Source: Bradyrhizobium sp. 139 (GTDB taxonomy: Bacteria; Pseudomonadota; Alphaproteobacteria; Rhizobiales; Xanthobacteraceae). Taken from it: a stretch of 64,000 nt of DNA. A program made the position numbers and the translations under genes. Below the pieces are notes generated by a model. It saw only the letters and a program-made list of their open reading frames with translations, had not been told where the DNA came from and made no database searches. Every line of letters begins with the position of its first letter. Within the stretch, counting starts at the first letter, position 1. The DNA lies in assembly GCF_023074175.1 (NCBI RefSeq), contig NZ_JADPKS010000116.1, positions 1 through 64,000 of the forward strand. Direction: 5' to 3'. Positions 1-9,439 of the stretch are shown here, one piece after another.

Positions 1-228
1 GCCATCCGCGCCTTCCGGCGCCACCATCCTTCATGCCCATCACTGATCCACCAAACCGGCGTTGCCAAATCAGTCAGCGCCGTGAGAAATGCGGGCTAGT
101 CAGAATCTGACCTTGGTGCCCACGCAGAGACGCCACCGGAGACCCATGTGCCCCTCGCCGCGCCCATGCCAGCTGGCACGTTCCGAATGTCTCTGGAGTG
201 GATTGCCCTGAATGGCGACGCGAATGCG
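1..228. other. Left edge, no gene recognised
   Basis: About 230 bp between the window edge and the CTAG flank of the insertion sequence. No open frame has convincing protein character. Confidence 0.5.
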
Positions 229-248
229 CTAGCAGGCTGTTGAAGAAC

Positions 249-593
249 TCAGCCGCGTTCGCAAACGAGGCCTGAATCGTCGCCATTGTGCATGTAGAAA
301 TGGCCGACGAGCCTGCCAGCAGTGCCGATCATAACCCATCCGCGACCGCAGACGGGGTCATTCTCGTCGTGCCCTTCCCATGAGAACTCCGCGCAGGGCG
401 AACCGTCTCGCGCGCCGTAGCGGACGTCGAGGAAGCCCTTCAGCGCACCGAAGGCGACTTCACCGTCGGACTTGCGATCGAAGGTGAGATGCGCCTCTTC
501 GACAAGATCGAGGAAGTCGCTGTCCCAGTTGTCCATTTCGACGATGCGCCAGCGGCCGGCAAAGGCCTTTGCGAAGCTGGGCACCTTGGCCAT
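249..593 (-). CDS. Small passenger ORF of the IS element, unknown function
   Basis: A 114-aa acidic protein beginning MAKVPSFAKAFAGRW and rich in W, D and G. It starts in the TGATG overlap with the transposase stop and ends next to the left terminal repeat, so it travels with the element. An upstream in-frame ATG at 665 lies inside the transposase gene and was not chosen. I recall similar small proteins annotated as hypothetical next to related rhizobial transposases. I see no catalytic motif. It may act in transposition or be a passenger. Confidence 0.6.
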   Translation of the reverse strand: MAKVPSFAKAFAGRWRIVEMDNWDSDFLDLVEEAHLTFDRKSDGEVAFGALKGFLDVRYGARDGSPCAEFSWEGHDENDPVCGRGWVMIGTAGRLVGHFYMHNGDDSGLVCERG

Positions 594-1684
594 CAGCCGG
601 TCTCCGCTATCAGTTTGGGCAGCCGCACCAGATTGTAGACGGCGGCAGCGAAGGTAAAAGCCCATGCTACGCGATCACGGCCACGGAAGCTGGTCTTCTC
701 TTGCCCGGCTACCGTCTTGATCCAGCCGAATGCCTCCTCGATGCGCTTGCGGATGCGCTGGCTGACGGCATAGCCGCCGTGCCGGGTCGTTCGCCCGTCG
801 ATTGCAGAGCTGCGGCCGCTGGTGTTCTGCGCAACATGCGGCGTCACGTTCATCGAGCGCAGCTCATTGACGAAGTCTTCTGTGTCGTAGGCCTTGTCGG
901 CGCCAAGCGTGATCGCTGTTGGCAGATCAGCACGAGGCTCGATCATGTGTAGCGCGGCCACCAGTTCGGCATGCCCGTCAGCCAGCGTCAGGCACGCGTC
1001 GACCACCAGGCCGTGGCGGTTCTCCATCAGCCCGTGCCCGATGAAGCACAGCTTTGTCTCCTTGCCTTTGCCCTTGCGGTACAGCCTGGCATCGGGATCG
1101 GTAGTCCAAGCATGGGTGTCGTTCGAGCGTTTCTGGCCATGGAAGTCCGCCTCGGCATTGCGGCCAGCGCCTTGCGCCGGCGGCTCGCCAGAGCTGTCCT
1201 TCGGCCTGACGCTCTTCATCGAGGCCCAGGCCTCGATCAGCGTGCCATCGACCGAGAAGTGATCGCTCGATAGAAGCTTCTTCACCCTGGGCTGCGCCAG
1301 CACCGCCACCAGGAACTTCGCCGCGATGTCGCCTTCCAGCAGCCGGTCGCGGTTCTTCGAGAACACCGAATGGTTCCAGACCGCATCGTCGACGCCCATT
1401 CCGACGAACCAGCGGAACAGCAGATCGTATTCCAGCCGCTCCATCAGAAGCCGCTCCGAGCGGATCGAGTAAAACGCCTGCAACAGCATCGCCCGCAGCA
1501 GCTTCTCAGGCGGGATCGACGGCCGCCCAATCGGCGAATAGAGCGCGGCAAACTCGCGCTCCAGCGCCGCCAGCGCCTCGTTCACGATCGTCCGGATCGC
1601 TCGCAGCGGATGATCACGCCGCACCCGCGCCTCCAGGTCAACGTAGCTGAACAGCTCGCCCGTTCGATTGTCCCCGCTGCGCAC
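593..1684 (-). CDS. IS5/IS1182-like transposase (DUF772 type)
   Basis: A 363-aa transposase that catalyses movement of the surrounding element. The N-terminal third (about residues 17-125) has the DUF772 signature, including the segments DHPLRAI, GRPSIPPEKLLRA, YSIRSERLLMERL and FRWFVGM. The middle and C-terminal parts hold the DDE catalytic core: VDGTLIEAWAS (first Asp), TLGADKAYD (second Asp) and RIEEAFGWIKT (Glu). Length is normal for the family and the frame is open throughout. Its stop codon overlaps the start of the next ORF (TGATG), suggesting coupled translation. Confidence 0.9.
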   Translation of the reverse strand: MRSGDNRTGELFSYVDLEARVRRDHPLRAIRTIVNEALAALEREFAALYSPIGRPSIPPEKLLRAMLLQAFYSIRSERLLMERLEYDLLFRWFVGMGVDDAVWNHSVFSKNRDRLLEGDIAAKFLVAVLAQPRVKKLLSSDHFSVDGTLIEAWASMKSVRPKDSSGEPPAQGAGRNAEADFHGQKRSNDTHAWTTDPDARLYRKGKGKETKLCFIGHGLMENRHGLVVDACLTLADGHAELVAALHMIEPRADLPTAITLGADKAYDTEDFVNELRSMNVTPHVAQNTSGRSSAIDGRTTRHGGYAVSQRIRKRIEEAFGWIKTVAGQEKTSFRGRDRVAWAFTFAAAVYNLVRLPKLIAETG

Positions 1685-1855
1685 GCACCATCTCCGAATC
1701 TCGTCGGAGCCAATGAATCACGGTCGCCGATCGACGGCGAGTGCCTTTTTCAACAGCCTGCTAGAACGCATTTGCAACCAATTATCGAAACAGTGACATT
1801 CACAACTGGCGGTGTTAGCGTGCACCCATGGGTTTGGGGGAGGTTTCTAAGGAGA

Positions 1856-2656
1856 ATGACGCTTACGCTTTCTCAGATCGACCACGGCGATTTATGCCAT
1901 GGCTGGTCTTGGGTGGTTCAAGACGAAGAAAAGCTAGCTCAGCAGGTTGCTCGAGTCGCACTTGGTCAATTCCGCCACGTCAGTAAGATTTTGGCCGGAG
2001 TCGAATCCGCCGATCCGGCTACGACCCATGACCATGCAGCGGATGCGATTGACCTTCTCACCGTTCCGGACGGTGAAGACCCTTGGCATCGAGACGGTTG
2101 GATATTCCAGACGATTTCTTGGATTGCTGCGCACCAGCAAAGCCACGGCGTGGTCACACGGCCTCCGCATATTATTAAAGCGCACAAAGGATTCGACGGT
2201 CTGCAGTTGCAATTGACCGAAGACGGTAAGTCGGTCGCCGCGGTCGTTATCTTCGAAGACAAGGCCACGGATAATCCGCGTGAAACAATCCGCAAGGATG
2301 TGTGGCCAGGAATAACGGCGCTTGAATCGGGAAAGCGCGTGAACCAGCTTACGCACGATCTCAGCGCAGCCCTCGAAACTCAAAAGCACCTTGATCCCGA
2401 GCTCGACATTGATGCTGCGATCAGCAACATTCTTTGGAAGGACGCAAGGCGGTATCGCGTAAGCATCACAGTTGGTGAAACGCATAACGGCCAACAGGGA
2501 CGGAAGCGGCTTTTCAAAGGCTTTGACGGATCAGCGCCTGGCGGCGTTGAGCGACGCCGAGCCGAAACCATTCATATCCCCGACCTGCGCCAATGGATGC
2601 AGAAGTTTGCCGATCGCGCAATCGCGCACGTAAAAGCGACGGTGACCAATGTTTGA
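1856..2656 (+). CDS. hamA: HamA-like nuclease subunit of a Hachiman anti-phage system (DUF1837)
   Basis: A 266-aa protein read as HamA, the DUF1837 effector nuclease that partners the HamB helicase in Hachiman defence. The fold is PD-(D/E)xK-like: an Asp in GFDGLQ (about D114) is followed by VIFEDKAT, giving an ExK pair at about E134/K136. Family knowledge says HamA is held inactive by HamB and degrades DNA when released. The start at 1856 follows a GGAGG-like stretch at 1839-1843; an in-frame GTG at 1820 is an alternative. It overlaps hamB by 8 nt. The subfamily could instead be the related AbpA type; the pair itself is well supported. Confidence 0.75.
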   Translation: MTLTLSQIDHGDLCHGWSWVVQDEEKLAQQVARVALGQFRHVSKILAGVESADPATTHDHAADAIDLLTVPDGEDPWHRDGWIFQTISWIAAHQQSHGVVTRPPHIIKAHKGFDGLQLQLTEDGKSVAAVVIFEDKATDNPRETIRKDVWPGITALESGKRVNQLTHDLSAALETQKHLDPELDIDAAISNILWKDARRYRVSITVGETHNGQQGRKRLFKGFDGSAPGGVERRRAETIHIPDLRQWMQKFADRAIAHVKATVTNV

Positions 2657-5600
2657 TCCCATTACGACGACGCTAATTCAGAGCGCTCCCGCGTTTGACG
2701 GTCTCGACATAGAAGGCTTGCCTAAGAGGCTGACCAACGCATTTGCTGATATTGTCTCAGCCCGCATTCGCCTTCGGGCGGCCTCAGAGACCGGCGAACG
2801 CGAAGAGTTAGTAGAGACCCTGGGAGAATTGCGCCGCGTTGCGGCTGCCCACGAAGCCTACGTCACTTTGCTGCCCGAACGCGAAAATCGTGCAGCGGCG
2901 GCCTTTGTCGCTGCATCAGCGCACCAAGCATGCATGTTGGGCGGACCAGCAGAACGGACGGGACGCCACGTCGATGCGGCTGCGCTCTCCCCGGAAATAT
3001 GCTCGACCCTCCTATTTTTGGTAGCGGAGGCTCATGCGGATGCAGCTGAAGCCGCAAAACGCATAATCCCGGATGCCAACGGCGCCAATCCCATGGAAGC
3101 GGCACTACTGCAAGCAGTCAGACATCTCGCACAAGGCAACCTGATCGCTGTTGTTAGACCAGAGACTCCGCTGTTGTCGGAACCCGACATAAGTGCGCGC
3201 GCACTTCAAGCGTTACAACTCTTGCTGCTTCGCGGAGTTCGACGGTTAGCGGCGCAGCTCCGTTCTCGCGTGGATCTCTCACCTGAGGAGGGCGGCGCGG
3301 AAACAGCAGCGTCGATCTTCCGGCGTTGCAAGTCGCTCTGCTCTGAACGTATCGATGGAATACTTGACTCCGGCGATACTGTCGTCAGCCTCTATCCGGG
3401 CCCGCTACATCTCGCGAACCTTCTCCTCGCGGTGGAACGCGACCTTCTTGAAACGGCGCTAACGCGTATCCCTACACCGCCCGGAGTGCCAGAGGACGGG
3501 TGGTGGCGCATTATCAGGCGAATGGCTCGCCAACGTCCGTTCTTGTGGCGGAATCACCGCGAGGCTGTTCAGAAAGGATATCTTGCGGAAGGCGTATCGT
3601 CCGCGATCAGTTTTCCCACCGGCGGCGGCAAATCGACTCTGGCCGAGCTCAAAATCGCAAGCGCTCTTCTTCGCCAAGGAAAAGTCGTCTTTCTAGCGCC
3701 CACGCATGCCTTGGTCGGGCAAACCACCCGTGCACTCAAGCGCACCTTTCAAACCTTTGACGTTCTCGGTGATATTGATGAGGATCTAACGTTCGCGGCC
3801 GCCATCGAGCTTCCGGAGGTCACTGTTACGACGCCCGAACGTTGCTTGATGCTGCTATCCATCCAGCCTGACGCGTTTGCCGATCTCAAGCTTATTGTAT
3901 TTGACGAATGTCATCTCCTGCATCCACGCGAGGAAGATCGCAGCCGACGCGGGCTCGATGCTATGCTGACGCTGTTAAACCTTACAAAGATCGCGCCTGG
4001 CGCTGACCTGCTCTTGCTCTCAGCCATGATGAAAAATACTGCCGAGATCGCGGGCTGGATCGCATCTCTTACCGGAAGGCATTGTCTTCCACTTGATTTG
4101 GCATGGAAACCTACGAGACAGGTTAGAGGTTGCGTCGTTTACCCCGCCGACCAGATCGAGGTCTTGAATGCTAGATTGCTTCAGGCTCGGCGTGAGCGGC
4201 CAAAACAGAAATCCGTACCCGCCGGGGTCAAGCGCGAGCTGCTCGCCCACCCCTTCGGGCTTTTTGGATTGCTGCAAACGTGGAGCACGACGAACCGCGA
4301 AGATTATTCACTTCTACCCCTGCTGCCGAACCCTCAATTGCTTTCTACTAGCACTGGAAGGCGCTGGTATCTCACACCCAACGGAAATCAAGTAAGCGGC
4401 GCTATTGCCGCGGCATCCGTTTCTGCTGGTATGAAAACACTTGTCTTCGTGCAGACGACCGTGTTCTGCGAAAGCTGCGTCAACAACTTTCCCGAAAGAC
4501 TTTCAGCCCGTCCGGTTACTTTGAACGAGGAAGAAGCTGCTTGGCGTGCATTGGCCGTCGAAGAAATGGGCGGCGCTGAATACTGTTACGTCCAGCTGGA
4601 TACGGACGGCCTGCTGAAGACAGGCGCTGCAAGCCACCATTCTCTGCTGTTAAGAGAAGAGCGGGATTTGCACGAATCGCTTTTTAAACGGCGCGATGGC
4701 ATCGACGTGCTTTTCGCAACCTCGACTTTGGCGCAGGGCATGAATCTCCCTAGCGAAGTCGTCATCATATCCGGGGATAGCCGGTTCGACCCAGGCGCCG
4801 ATAAGATGAAAAAGCTTGAGGCGCACGAACTGCTCAACGCCGCGGGCCGCGCCGGTCGAGCTGGAGACGGCGCCCAGGGGTTTGTGCTCCTTGTGCCCAG
4901 CAGGGTTATCGAGTTCGACGACGAGGGAGGTAAGATCAACAGCCATTGGATGGAGTTACAGGCCATCTTCGAACAGGCAGACCAATGCTTGGTCATTGAC
5001 GACCCTCTAACAGACGTTCTGGATCAGATTCACAATGGGGTCACGAAAACCGGCACCCCCGCGTACTTTCTGGGAAAACTACCTGTGTCCATTGGTACGG
5101 GCAACGACCCGGCAGTGTCTGTGCTCAATCGGTCCTTTGCGGTTTTTCGAGCCAAAGCTGCAGGCGATCAGGCTTGGGTCCAAAGCAGGGTAACCGCCGC
5201 ACTCGCAGCTCGAACGAAAGTTGACCTTCCAGAGAAAGGAAAATGGATCGAGCAAGTTGGAGGAGCAACAGGTCTGTCCGTGGAGATCCTGCAGCAGATT
5301 CTCGACCTTGCAGATAAGGGGCAGCTCGACGGCACATCTGCAGATGTCATAGCCGCGCTGCTTGGCTGGTTGACTACAAAACCCATTATTCTGATGGATA
5401 TGGTGCGGCCTGAAAGTCTCGAAGGCTTATTTGGTGAGAAATATAAAGAGCTTCCTAACGACGAGCAACGAGCGGCCCAAGCATTGCCAGCTATCAAGAA
5501 GCTATTGCCGATGTGGATGGCCGGGGTCCCGCTTTGCCAAATTGAGGCAGCTCATGTGGAGCGGCCAGACAACTTGGGCAAATGCGAATACGCTCGTCAT

Positions 5601-5939
5601 TTCGCCTCGCGCGTCGTCCCTGACCTCGCCTTTCTCGCGGGCCTACCGGCGCAGCTGCTGACAGCGCGCGCGAAAAGCGGCGGGGACACCTCACAACCGC
5701 TGCGCACGGTCTTGGCCACGTTAGGCGGGACGATCAGAGAAGGCTGCGATAGCCCCGAGGCGTTAGCGACCAGGATCAACAGCGGGAGAACCATTTCGCG
5801 CGTTGCTGCGCGCAAAATCTACGACAAAATCAAAGCCTATATACCTCCTGGAGCTCCGCACGAAGACTTCGCAATTACGCGCCAGCGGATGCGAGGAGCA
5901 GAAGCCGTACTAAGCTTCATGTCGATCACCGGCATCTAA
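2649..5939 (+). CDS. hamB: HamB-like SF2 helicase of a Hachiman anti-phage system
   Basis: A 1096-aa superfamily 2 helicase, the expected size for HamB. About 320 N-terminal residues without a recognised motif precede the motor. Visible motifs are Walker A PTGGGKST (about residue 323), DECH box FDECHLLHP (about 419), motif III LLSAMM, motif V TLAQGMNLPSEVV and motif VI NAAGRAGRAGDG (about 730). The C-terminal ~350 residues are helical with no recognised domain. It is translationally coupled to hamA. In the known system HamB senses damaged or phage DNA and unleashes HamA. The gene is uninterrupted, unlike its neighbours to the right. Confidence 0.82.
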   Translation: MFDPITTTLIQSAPAFDGLDIEGLPKRLTNAFADIVSARIRLRAASETGEREELVETLGELRRVAAAHEAYVTLLPERENRAAAAFVAASAHQACMLGGPAERTGRHVDAAALSPEICSTLLFLVAEAHADAAEAAKRIIPDANGANPMEAALLQAVRHLAQGNLIAVVRPETPLLSEPDISARALQALQLLLLRGVRRLAAQLRSRVDLSPEEGGAETAASIFRRCKSLCSERIDGILDSGDTVVSLYPGPLHLANLLLAVERDLLETALTRIPTPPGVPEDGWWRIIRRMARQRPFLWRNHREAVQKGYLAEGVSSAISFPTGGGKSTLAELKIASALLRQGKVVFLAPTHALVGQTTRALKRTFQTFDVLGDIDEDLTFAAAIELPEVTVTTPERCLMLLSIQPDAFADLKLIVFDECHLLHPREEDRSRRGLDAMLTLLNLTKIAPGADLLLLSAMMKNTAEIAGWIASLTGRHCLPLDLAWKPTRQVRGCVVYPADQIEVLNARLLQARRERPKQKSVPAGVKRELLAHPFGLFGLLQTWSTTNREDYSLLPLLPNPQLLSTSTGRRWYLTPNGNQVSGAIAAASVSAGMKTLVFVQTTVFCESCVNNFPERLSARPVTLNEEEAAWRALAVEEMGGAEYCYVQLDTDGLLKTGAASHHSLLLREERDLHESLFKRRDGIDVLFATSTLAQGMNLPSEVVIISGDSRFDPGADKMKKLEAHELLNAAGRAGRAGDGAQGFVLLVPSRVIEFDDEGGKINSHWMELQAIFEQADQCLVIDDPLTDVLDQIHNGVTKTGTPAYFLGKLPVSIGTGNDPAVSVLNRSFAVFRAKAAGDQAWVQSRVTAALAARTKVDLPEKGKWIEQVGGATGLSVEILQQILDLADKGQLDGTSADVIAALLGWLTTKPIILMDMVRPESLEGLFGEKYKELPNDEQRAAQALPAIKKLLPMWMAGVPLCQIEAAHVERPDNLGKCEYARHFASRVVPDLAFLAGLPAQLLTARAKSGGDTSQPLRTVLATLGGTIREGCDSPEALATRINSGRTISRVAARKIYDKIKAYIPPGAPHEDFAITRQRMRGAEAVLSFMSITGI

Positions 5940-6066
5940 ATCGCTCGCAGACAAGTTTACGCACGCTTATCCCGACTACCGCAAGCGGAAACAAAACTTA
6001 CCAGCCATCGTTTATTATCGACTGAACCGAATGAAGTTTGATAACAAAACTTACCGGCTATTGAAA

Positions 6067-6535
6067 TCAAATGGTAATCCCAATAGCAGACAGAAGACGC
6101 TTAGCCTCCACATACAGATAAAGCTCGTCGTCCTGCGTTATTAGCCGAGCGTGCATCGTTGCGACACGCAGCGGATAAAGTCGCTGGAACGATTCTGTGA
6201 CCGATTCCTGACGACGAAAGACAGCCGCAAACACGGCTTCCCAATTATCTCTTCTAACGATGATTGGCAGGTAATGCGCAAAGTCCCGCATAAGCGATAA
6301 GCGGCCATACCTGCTCACCTCTCTCACGCGCACGCTCTCGTTTATCATGCCAGTCTTTCCAGATTTCGCCAGGGACACGCTGCTTGATCCAGCCGCTGCC
6401 GAAAGCAGCAGACATTTGCTGATCAATGAAGCGGCGGATAGCTATCGCCGTCAAGAGTTTTTGTTGCTCGGGCAAATACAAAGCAAGCGAGCGGAGTTGA
6501 ATTCCCGCAAGCGACCTATTCGGGCCGCGCAAGCC
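6067..6535 (-). pseudogene. Frameshifted Swt1-type HEPN C-terminal domain
   Basis: Two overlapping frames join into one protein. The upstream frame gives LLTAIAIRRFIDQQMSAAFG and continues to about 6310. The downstream frame gives RRDNWEAVFAAVFRRQ followed by LRVATMHARLITQDDELYLY. The WEAVF...VF block and the Rx4H motif (R-VATM-H) resemble the Swt1-like HEPN domain, a ribonuclease-type domain common in defence and toxin loci. A frameshift near 6310 separates the halves, so I call it a pseudogene. It lies just downstream of the Hachiman genes on the other strand. Confidence 0.5.
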
Positions 6536-6553
6536 GCTGTAGCGCGCCGCTAA

Positions 6554-7429
6554 CTAGAGGCCGTACAACACCACTGGCTCGTTGGTTGGCCGCACATAGT
6601 TAGGATGCTCAGACAGAAACTCAAATTCCCGCGCTGCCGCGTCCCGCACCGAAATGTTCCCCGTCCGTAGCAGTTCGTAATACTCATTACGCTCGCTGTA
6701 TCCGGTTGCAGTGTCCGGCACTACCCAATAGTAAAGCCCGCTCGACATAGAAAGGAGATCGACTAGCAGATCAAACGCAAGCAAAAGACGATGCACATCT
6801 TCAATTCTATAAAAGTTGCCCGAATCCATTCCGTGCAGAACTACGTGACGGTTAAGAACGGACAATGAACAGTCGGCAGCGCTCGTGTCGATATAAATGG
6901 ACTGATTGATAAAGTTGCTGAAAGCGTTCCGGTACATGTCCTGAACCGCATCGAATTCGGGAGCGCCCTGACAATGATGGACGGGAATGCCCGCGATTGC
7001 GCTCTTCAGGCCCGCAAAACTCGGTTTCCTATAGGATTTCCAAGTTGCCATCCCGCCATGGACAGCACCACGCCTTCGAGCGCCATAAGAAGCAGCGCAA
7101 CTGCGGCTGGGTACTCCCGCTTGTAATAGCTAAATATCGCGGATTCATACAGGTGCGAGTATTCTTTAAAATGCGGCGTCTGGAGGCCAAGCCAAACGTA
7201 CCGCGATCGCACCTGATGGCTAAACGCCACGTCGCAAAGCCTCTCGAATATCTTTTGCTCGATCAGTTTTTTTGTCATTGGCATTTTGATGTGGATTGGC
7301 AACGATAAACTGCGAGAGAGCTTTGAGCTCTGTAAATTCCTGCCCGACAATGAACGGCGCAACGAACCACCCATAGTCCTCGAATTTCGCAGTCATTACC
7401 GGGTATTCATTGATCGATTTCGAAATCAT
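6554..7429 (-). pseudogene. Frameshifted HEPN-like protein gene
   Basis: Three frames read in order give one protein of about 290 aa: MISKSINEYPVMTAKFEDYG, then EQKIFERLCDVAFSHQ, then SYRKPSFAGLKSAI through to the stop at 6554. The first shift sits in a run of A residues near 7264-7271 and the second near 7050. The third part contains LNRHVVLHG, an Rx4H motif typical of HEPN ribonucleases. I do not recognise the exact family. With the gene below it, it looks like a decayed defence or toxin module. Confidence 0.45.
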
Positions 7430-7657
7430 TCGTTCCCATCCCCCTTATGAATTGTTTTTCTAACTAGAATGATTGAAGGACTACGCTGAAGCCGTCAATC
7501 GTATTTCGGTCCCTTTGGCGGCTTGACGGACGCGAACGAATTTCGAAGTCATTGATGGGTGAGTGAAAGCCGCAGGCAACTCCTGAGAGCTCAGCTGCTC
7601 TCATGTCATGCGGCCCAGGTCCTCGACATCGCACTTGACTCGCTTTAATCTCGCAAC

Positions 7658-8212
7658 ATGGGCTTATTTCTCGAACGCTTGATCGAGACGCGAGCTTACC
7701 GCCTGCTGGGAGCGGTCGCCGTTACCCTTGCTTGCCTTTACGCCGCGATGGTTGCGGTGGACGGAACGAGGTATGCAGGAATGCGACCGGGACTGCTGGC
7801 TTTCGTGCTGCGCACCTTGAAAGCCGATATAGTCGACGCGCTTTCCGTACAATCCTGCAAACTACTTGGATTTGGTTTCGGCGACGGTGCACGTCCCACG
7901 CGGTACGCTCTTCTTTGCGAAGAAAATGGCTATGCGAGTGAGGCTGAACTCGCGGCAGCCGAACGGCTGGTGCGGCAGCAACTCGTCGATTACAAAAGCG
8001 GCATCACGTACAACAGCATGATGACCGCTTTAGCGATCGGAAAAGGGCAGCCCGTCATCATTCTCCCAAGATATGGGGTTGGCGTGACGCGTTCGTGCCC
8101 GGTTAGCAGCTATCGCGACCAGGAGTGCACCTGCGCCGGTAAATACAATGCGACGGAACGCTCCCGGATACCTGCAAGCGCATTGTTCAGTCCGCCAAAG
8201 CCCGTTCAGTAA
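7658..8212 (+). CDS. Hypothetical membrane-anchored protein
   Basis: A 184-aa open frame with one N-terminal hydrophobic segment at about residues 15-34 (YRLLGAVAVTLACLYAAMVA), likely an inner-membrane anchor with the rest in the periplasm. Five cysteines lie in the C-terminal part (SCKLL, LLCEE, SCPVS, ECTCAG), which would fit disulfide bonding. No domain was recognised. It stands alone between decayed regions, with about 230 bp of noncoding DNA upstream. Confidence 0.55.
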   Translation: MGLFLERLIETRAYRLLGAVAVTLACLYAAMVAVDGTRYAGMRPGLLAFVLRTLKADIVDALSVQSCKLLGFGFGDGARPTRYALLCEENGYASEAELAAAERLVRQQLVDYKSGITYNSMMTALAIGKGQPVIILPRYGVGVTRSCPVSSYRDQECTCAGKYNATERSRIPASALFSPPKPVQ

Positions 8213-8218
8213 TCCTAT

Positions 8219-8590
8219 TTACTTCGGGGGCTTTTTGTTGCGCTCGCGCCCCATGTCTTTGCTGACATCGTCGGCATTATCCTTGAACTGGTCCCGGCTG
8301 TCCTTCTTCGCGCCTGCGCTCCTTTCCTGTGCTTTTCGAAATTTGTCGGCCAGTGACGGTTGACCACGGTCTTTCTTGCCGGTGACCTCCTCGGCCTGCT
8401 CCCGGAATGAAGTCTCGCGCTTTGAGGCTTTTGGCTGCTCGGGCGTAATCGCCTCACCAGGTTGCTTTCCGGAACTCCTGCCCACCTTTGCGAAGCGCTC
8501 CGTTAGCGAAGGCGCGCGTTTTTCCTGCGCCGCGCTCGGCCCTGTCACATCACGCTTTGTCTCGATGAGCTCATGCCGCAACTTCCCGCG
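8219..8590 (-). pseudogene. Lys/Glu-rich C-terminal tail fused to the coupling-protein relic
   Basis: In a different frame from the coupling protein, about 120 charged residues rich in K, E, R and Q run to a stop at 8219. Repeated motifs PSLTERFAKV and PSLADKFRKA are visible. Low-complexity tails like this occur at the C-termini of relaxases in related mobile elements, so the junction near 8580 may be a deletion joining two conjugation genes. This is inference from composition and context. Confidence 0.35.
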
Positions 8591-9036
8591 ATGGTGAGAA
8601 AGCCGCGGTCGTCTTTCCAGACGATACGCCACCACAGCTCCTGAAGGGAGCGTCCGAGCAGCAGTTGCCCGGGCCGATAGCGATACCCCCATTCCTCGAC
8701 GATGCTGGCGAACGCCGAGGAACCGCCCTTGCCGAATTCTTCGGCTTCTATGCGCCTCCTCATGCGGCGGGTCGCCCGCGACAGCCACACCTTGAGATCG
8801 TTGCCGAGCGGCCAGGCTGCGACCGCGGAGATAGCGAGCACGGCGATCATGAGGGCGTAAGAAATCCAGTCCGGAAGCAGCCAGAAGACGTCCGAGGGTG
8901 GCCCCGAAAACATGGCGGCGGGACCGCCCGTCAGGATGAGATAGGTCTCGAACAGGAAACCAGTCGAGAATGTCAGGACAGCAAAAACAATGAAGACCCC
9001 GAAGAGGTTAATCGGCAGCCCCACGGTCCAGCGCAT
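8570..9036 (-). pseudogene. Truncated TraG/VirD4-type coupling protein (N-terminal part)
   Basis: About 155 residues match the start of a conjugative coupling protein: two hydrophobic segments (LPINLFGVFIVFAVLTF and a second at WISYALMIAVLAISA), then YRYRPGQLLLGRSLQELWWRIVWKDDRGFLTIAGS. This ends just where the Walker A loop (AGSRxGK) should follow; instead the frame runs out as CGMSSSRQSVM. Such a protein would link DNA to a type IV secretion channel. Here the ATPase domain is gone, so it is a relic. Confidence 0.6.
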
Positions 9037-9323
9037 GAAATGAACTCCGCGCCCAAAAGCTAAATCCTAGTCAGGAAGCACGGGCCCGGTAAGGGACAAT
9101 CGTCAGGGAAAGCCGCGCGAAGCCCTAAGCAAAAAGGAGCAGCTCAGAAGGTGATATTGCGGGAAACAGTTGGCGCGGAGGTTTTCCTGCCAAAAAACGG
9201 TTTTGATCTTGTCAGCGTTCCGCCGCTGAACCACGGAATGTCATCCTTGGCCCGGTGACGGCGTACTCATTGCGACTACCAAGCGCCCTTATTTACGCGG
9301 GCGCACGCCCAGGGAGTCGAACC
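9037..9323. other. Intergenic gap between divergent mobilisation relics
   Basis: About 290 bp with no gene. In intact elements an origin of transfer would lie near here, but I could not recognise a nic site. Confidence 0.3.
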
Positions 9324-9437
9324 ATGGCCCGGCCCCGGAAAGGCCGTGACGACCAGCTCAGCGAGATGCTGCGCTGCCGCCTCCGCCGGGCCGAATACCT
9401 TCGCATCCGGCAGGCGGCGCAGAAGGCGAATATGTCC
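9324..9437 (+). pseudogene. Truncated MobC/ribbon-helix-helix mobilisation protein
   Basis: The frame beginning MARPRKGRDDQLSEMLRCRL and continuing AEYLRIRQAAQKANMSV resembles the N-terminus of MobC-like relaxosome proteins (a ribbon-helix-helix DNA-binding fold). The similarity stops after NMSV, where the sequence meets the glycosyltransferase fragment on the other strand. Divergent orientation to the coupling-protein relic is usual for mobilisation modules. Confidence 0.45.
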
Positions 9438-9439
9438 GT

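Larger units (their letters stand above)
233..1760 (-). mobile_element. Complete IS5-type insertion sequence flanked by CTAG
   Basis: The ends carry a short terminal inverted repeat: CAGGCTGTTGAA at 233-244 and its complement TTCAACAGCCTG at 1749-1760. The tetranucleotide CTAG stands outside both ends (229-232 and 1761-1764), which fits a 4-bp target duplication. Inside are a full-length transposase and a short overlapping downstream ORF, both on the minus strand. The right end lies about 95 bp upstream of hamA. It looks intact and could be mobile. The family is inferred from the transposase and the CTAG duplication, not from a database match. Confidence 0.85.

Noticed and set aside
472..1273. 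Several plus-strand open frames across the first insertion sequence
   Set aside because: They are antisense to the intact transposase and have no domain character.
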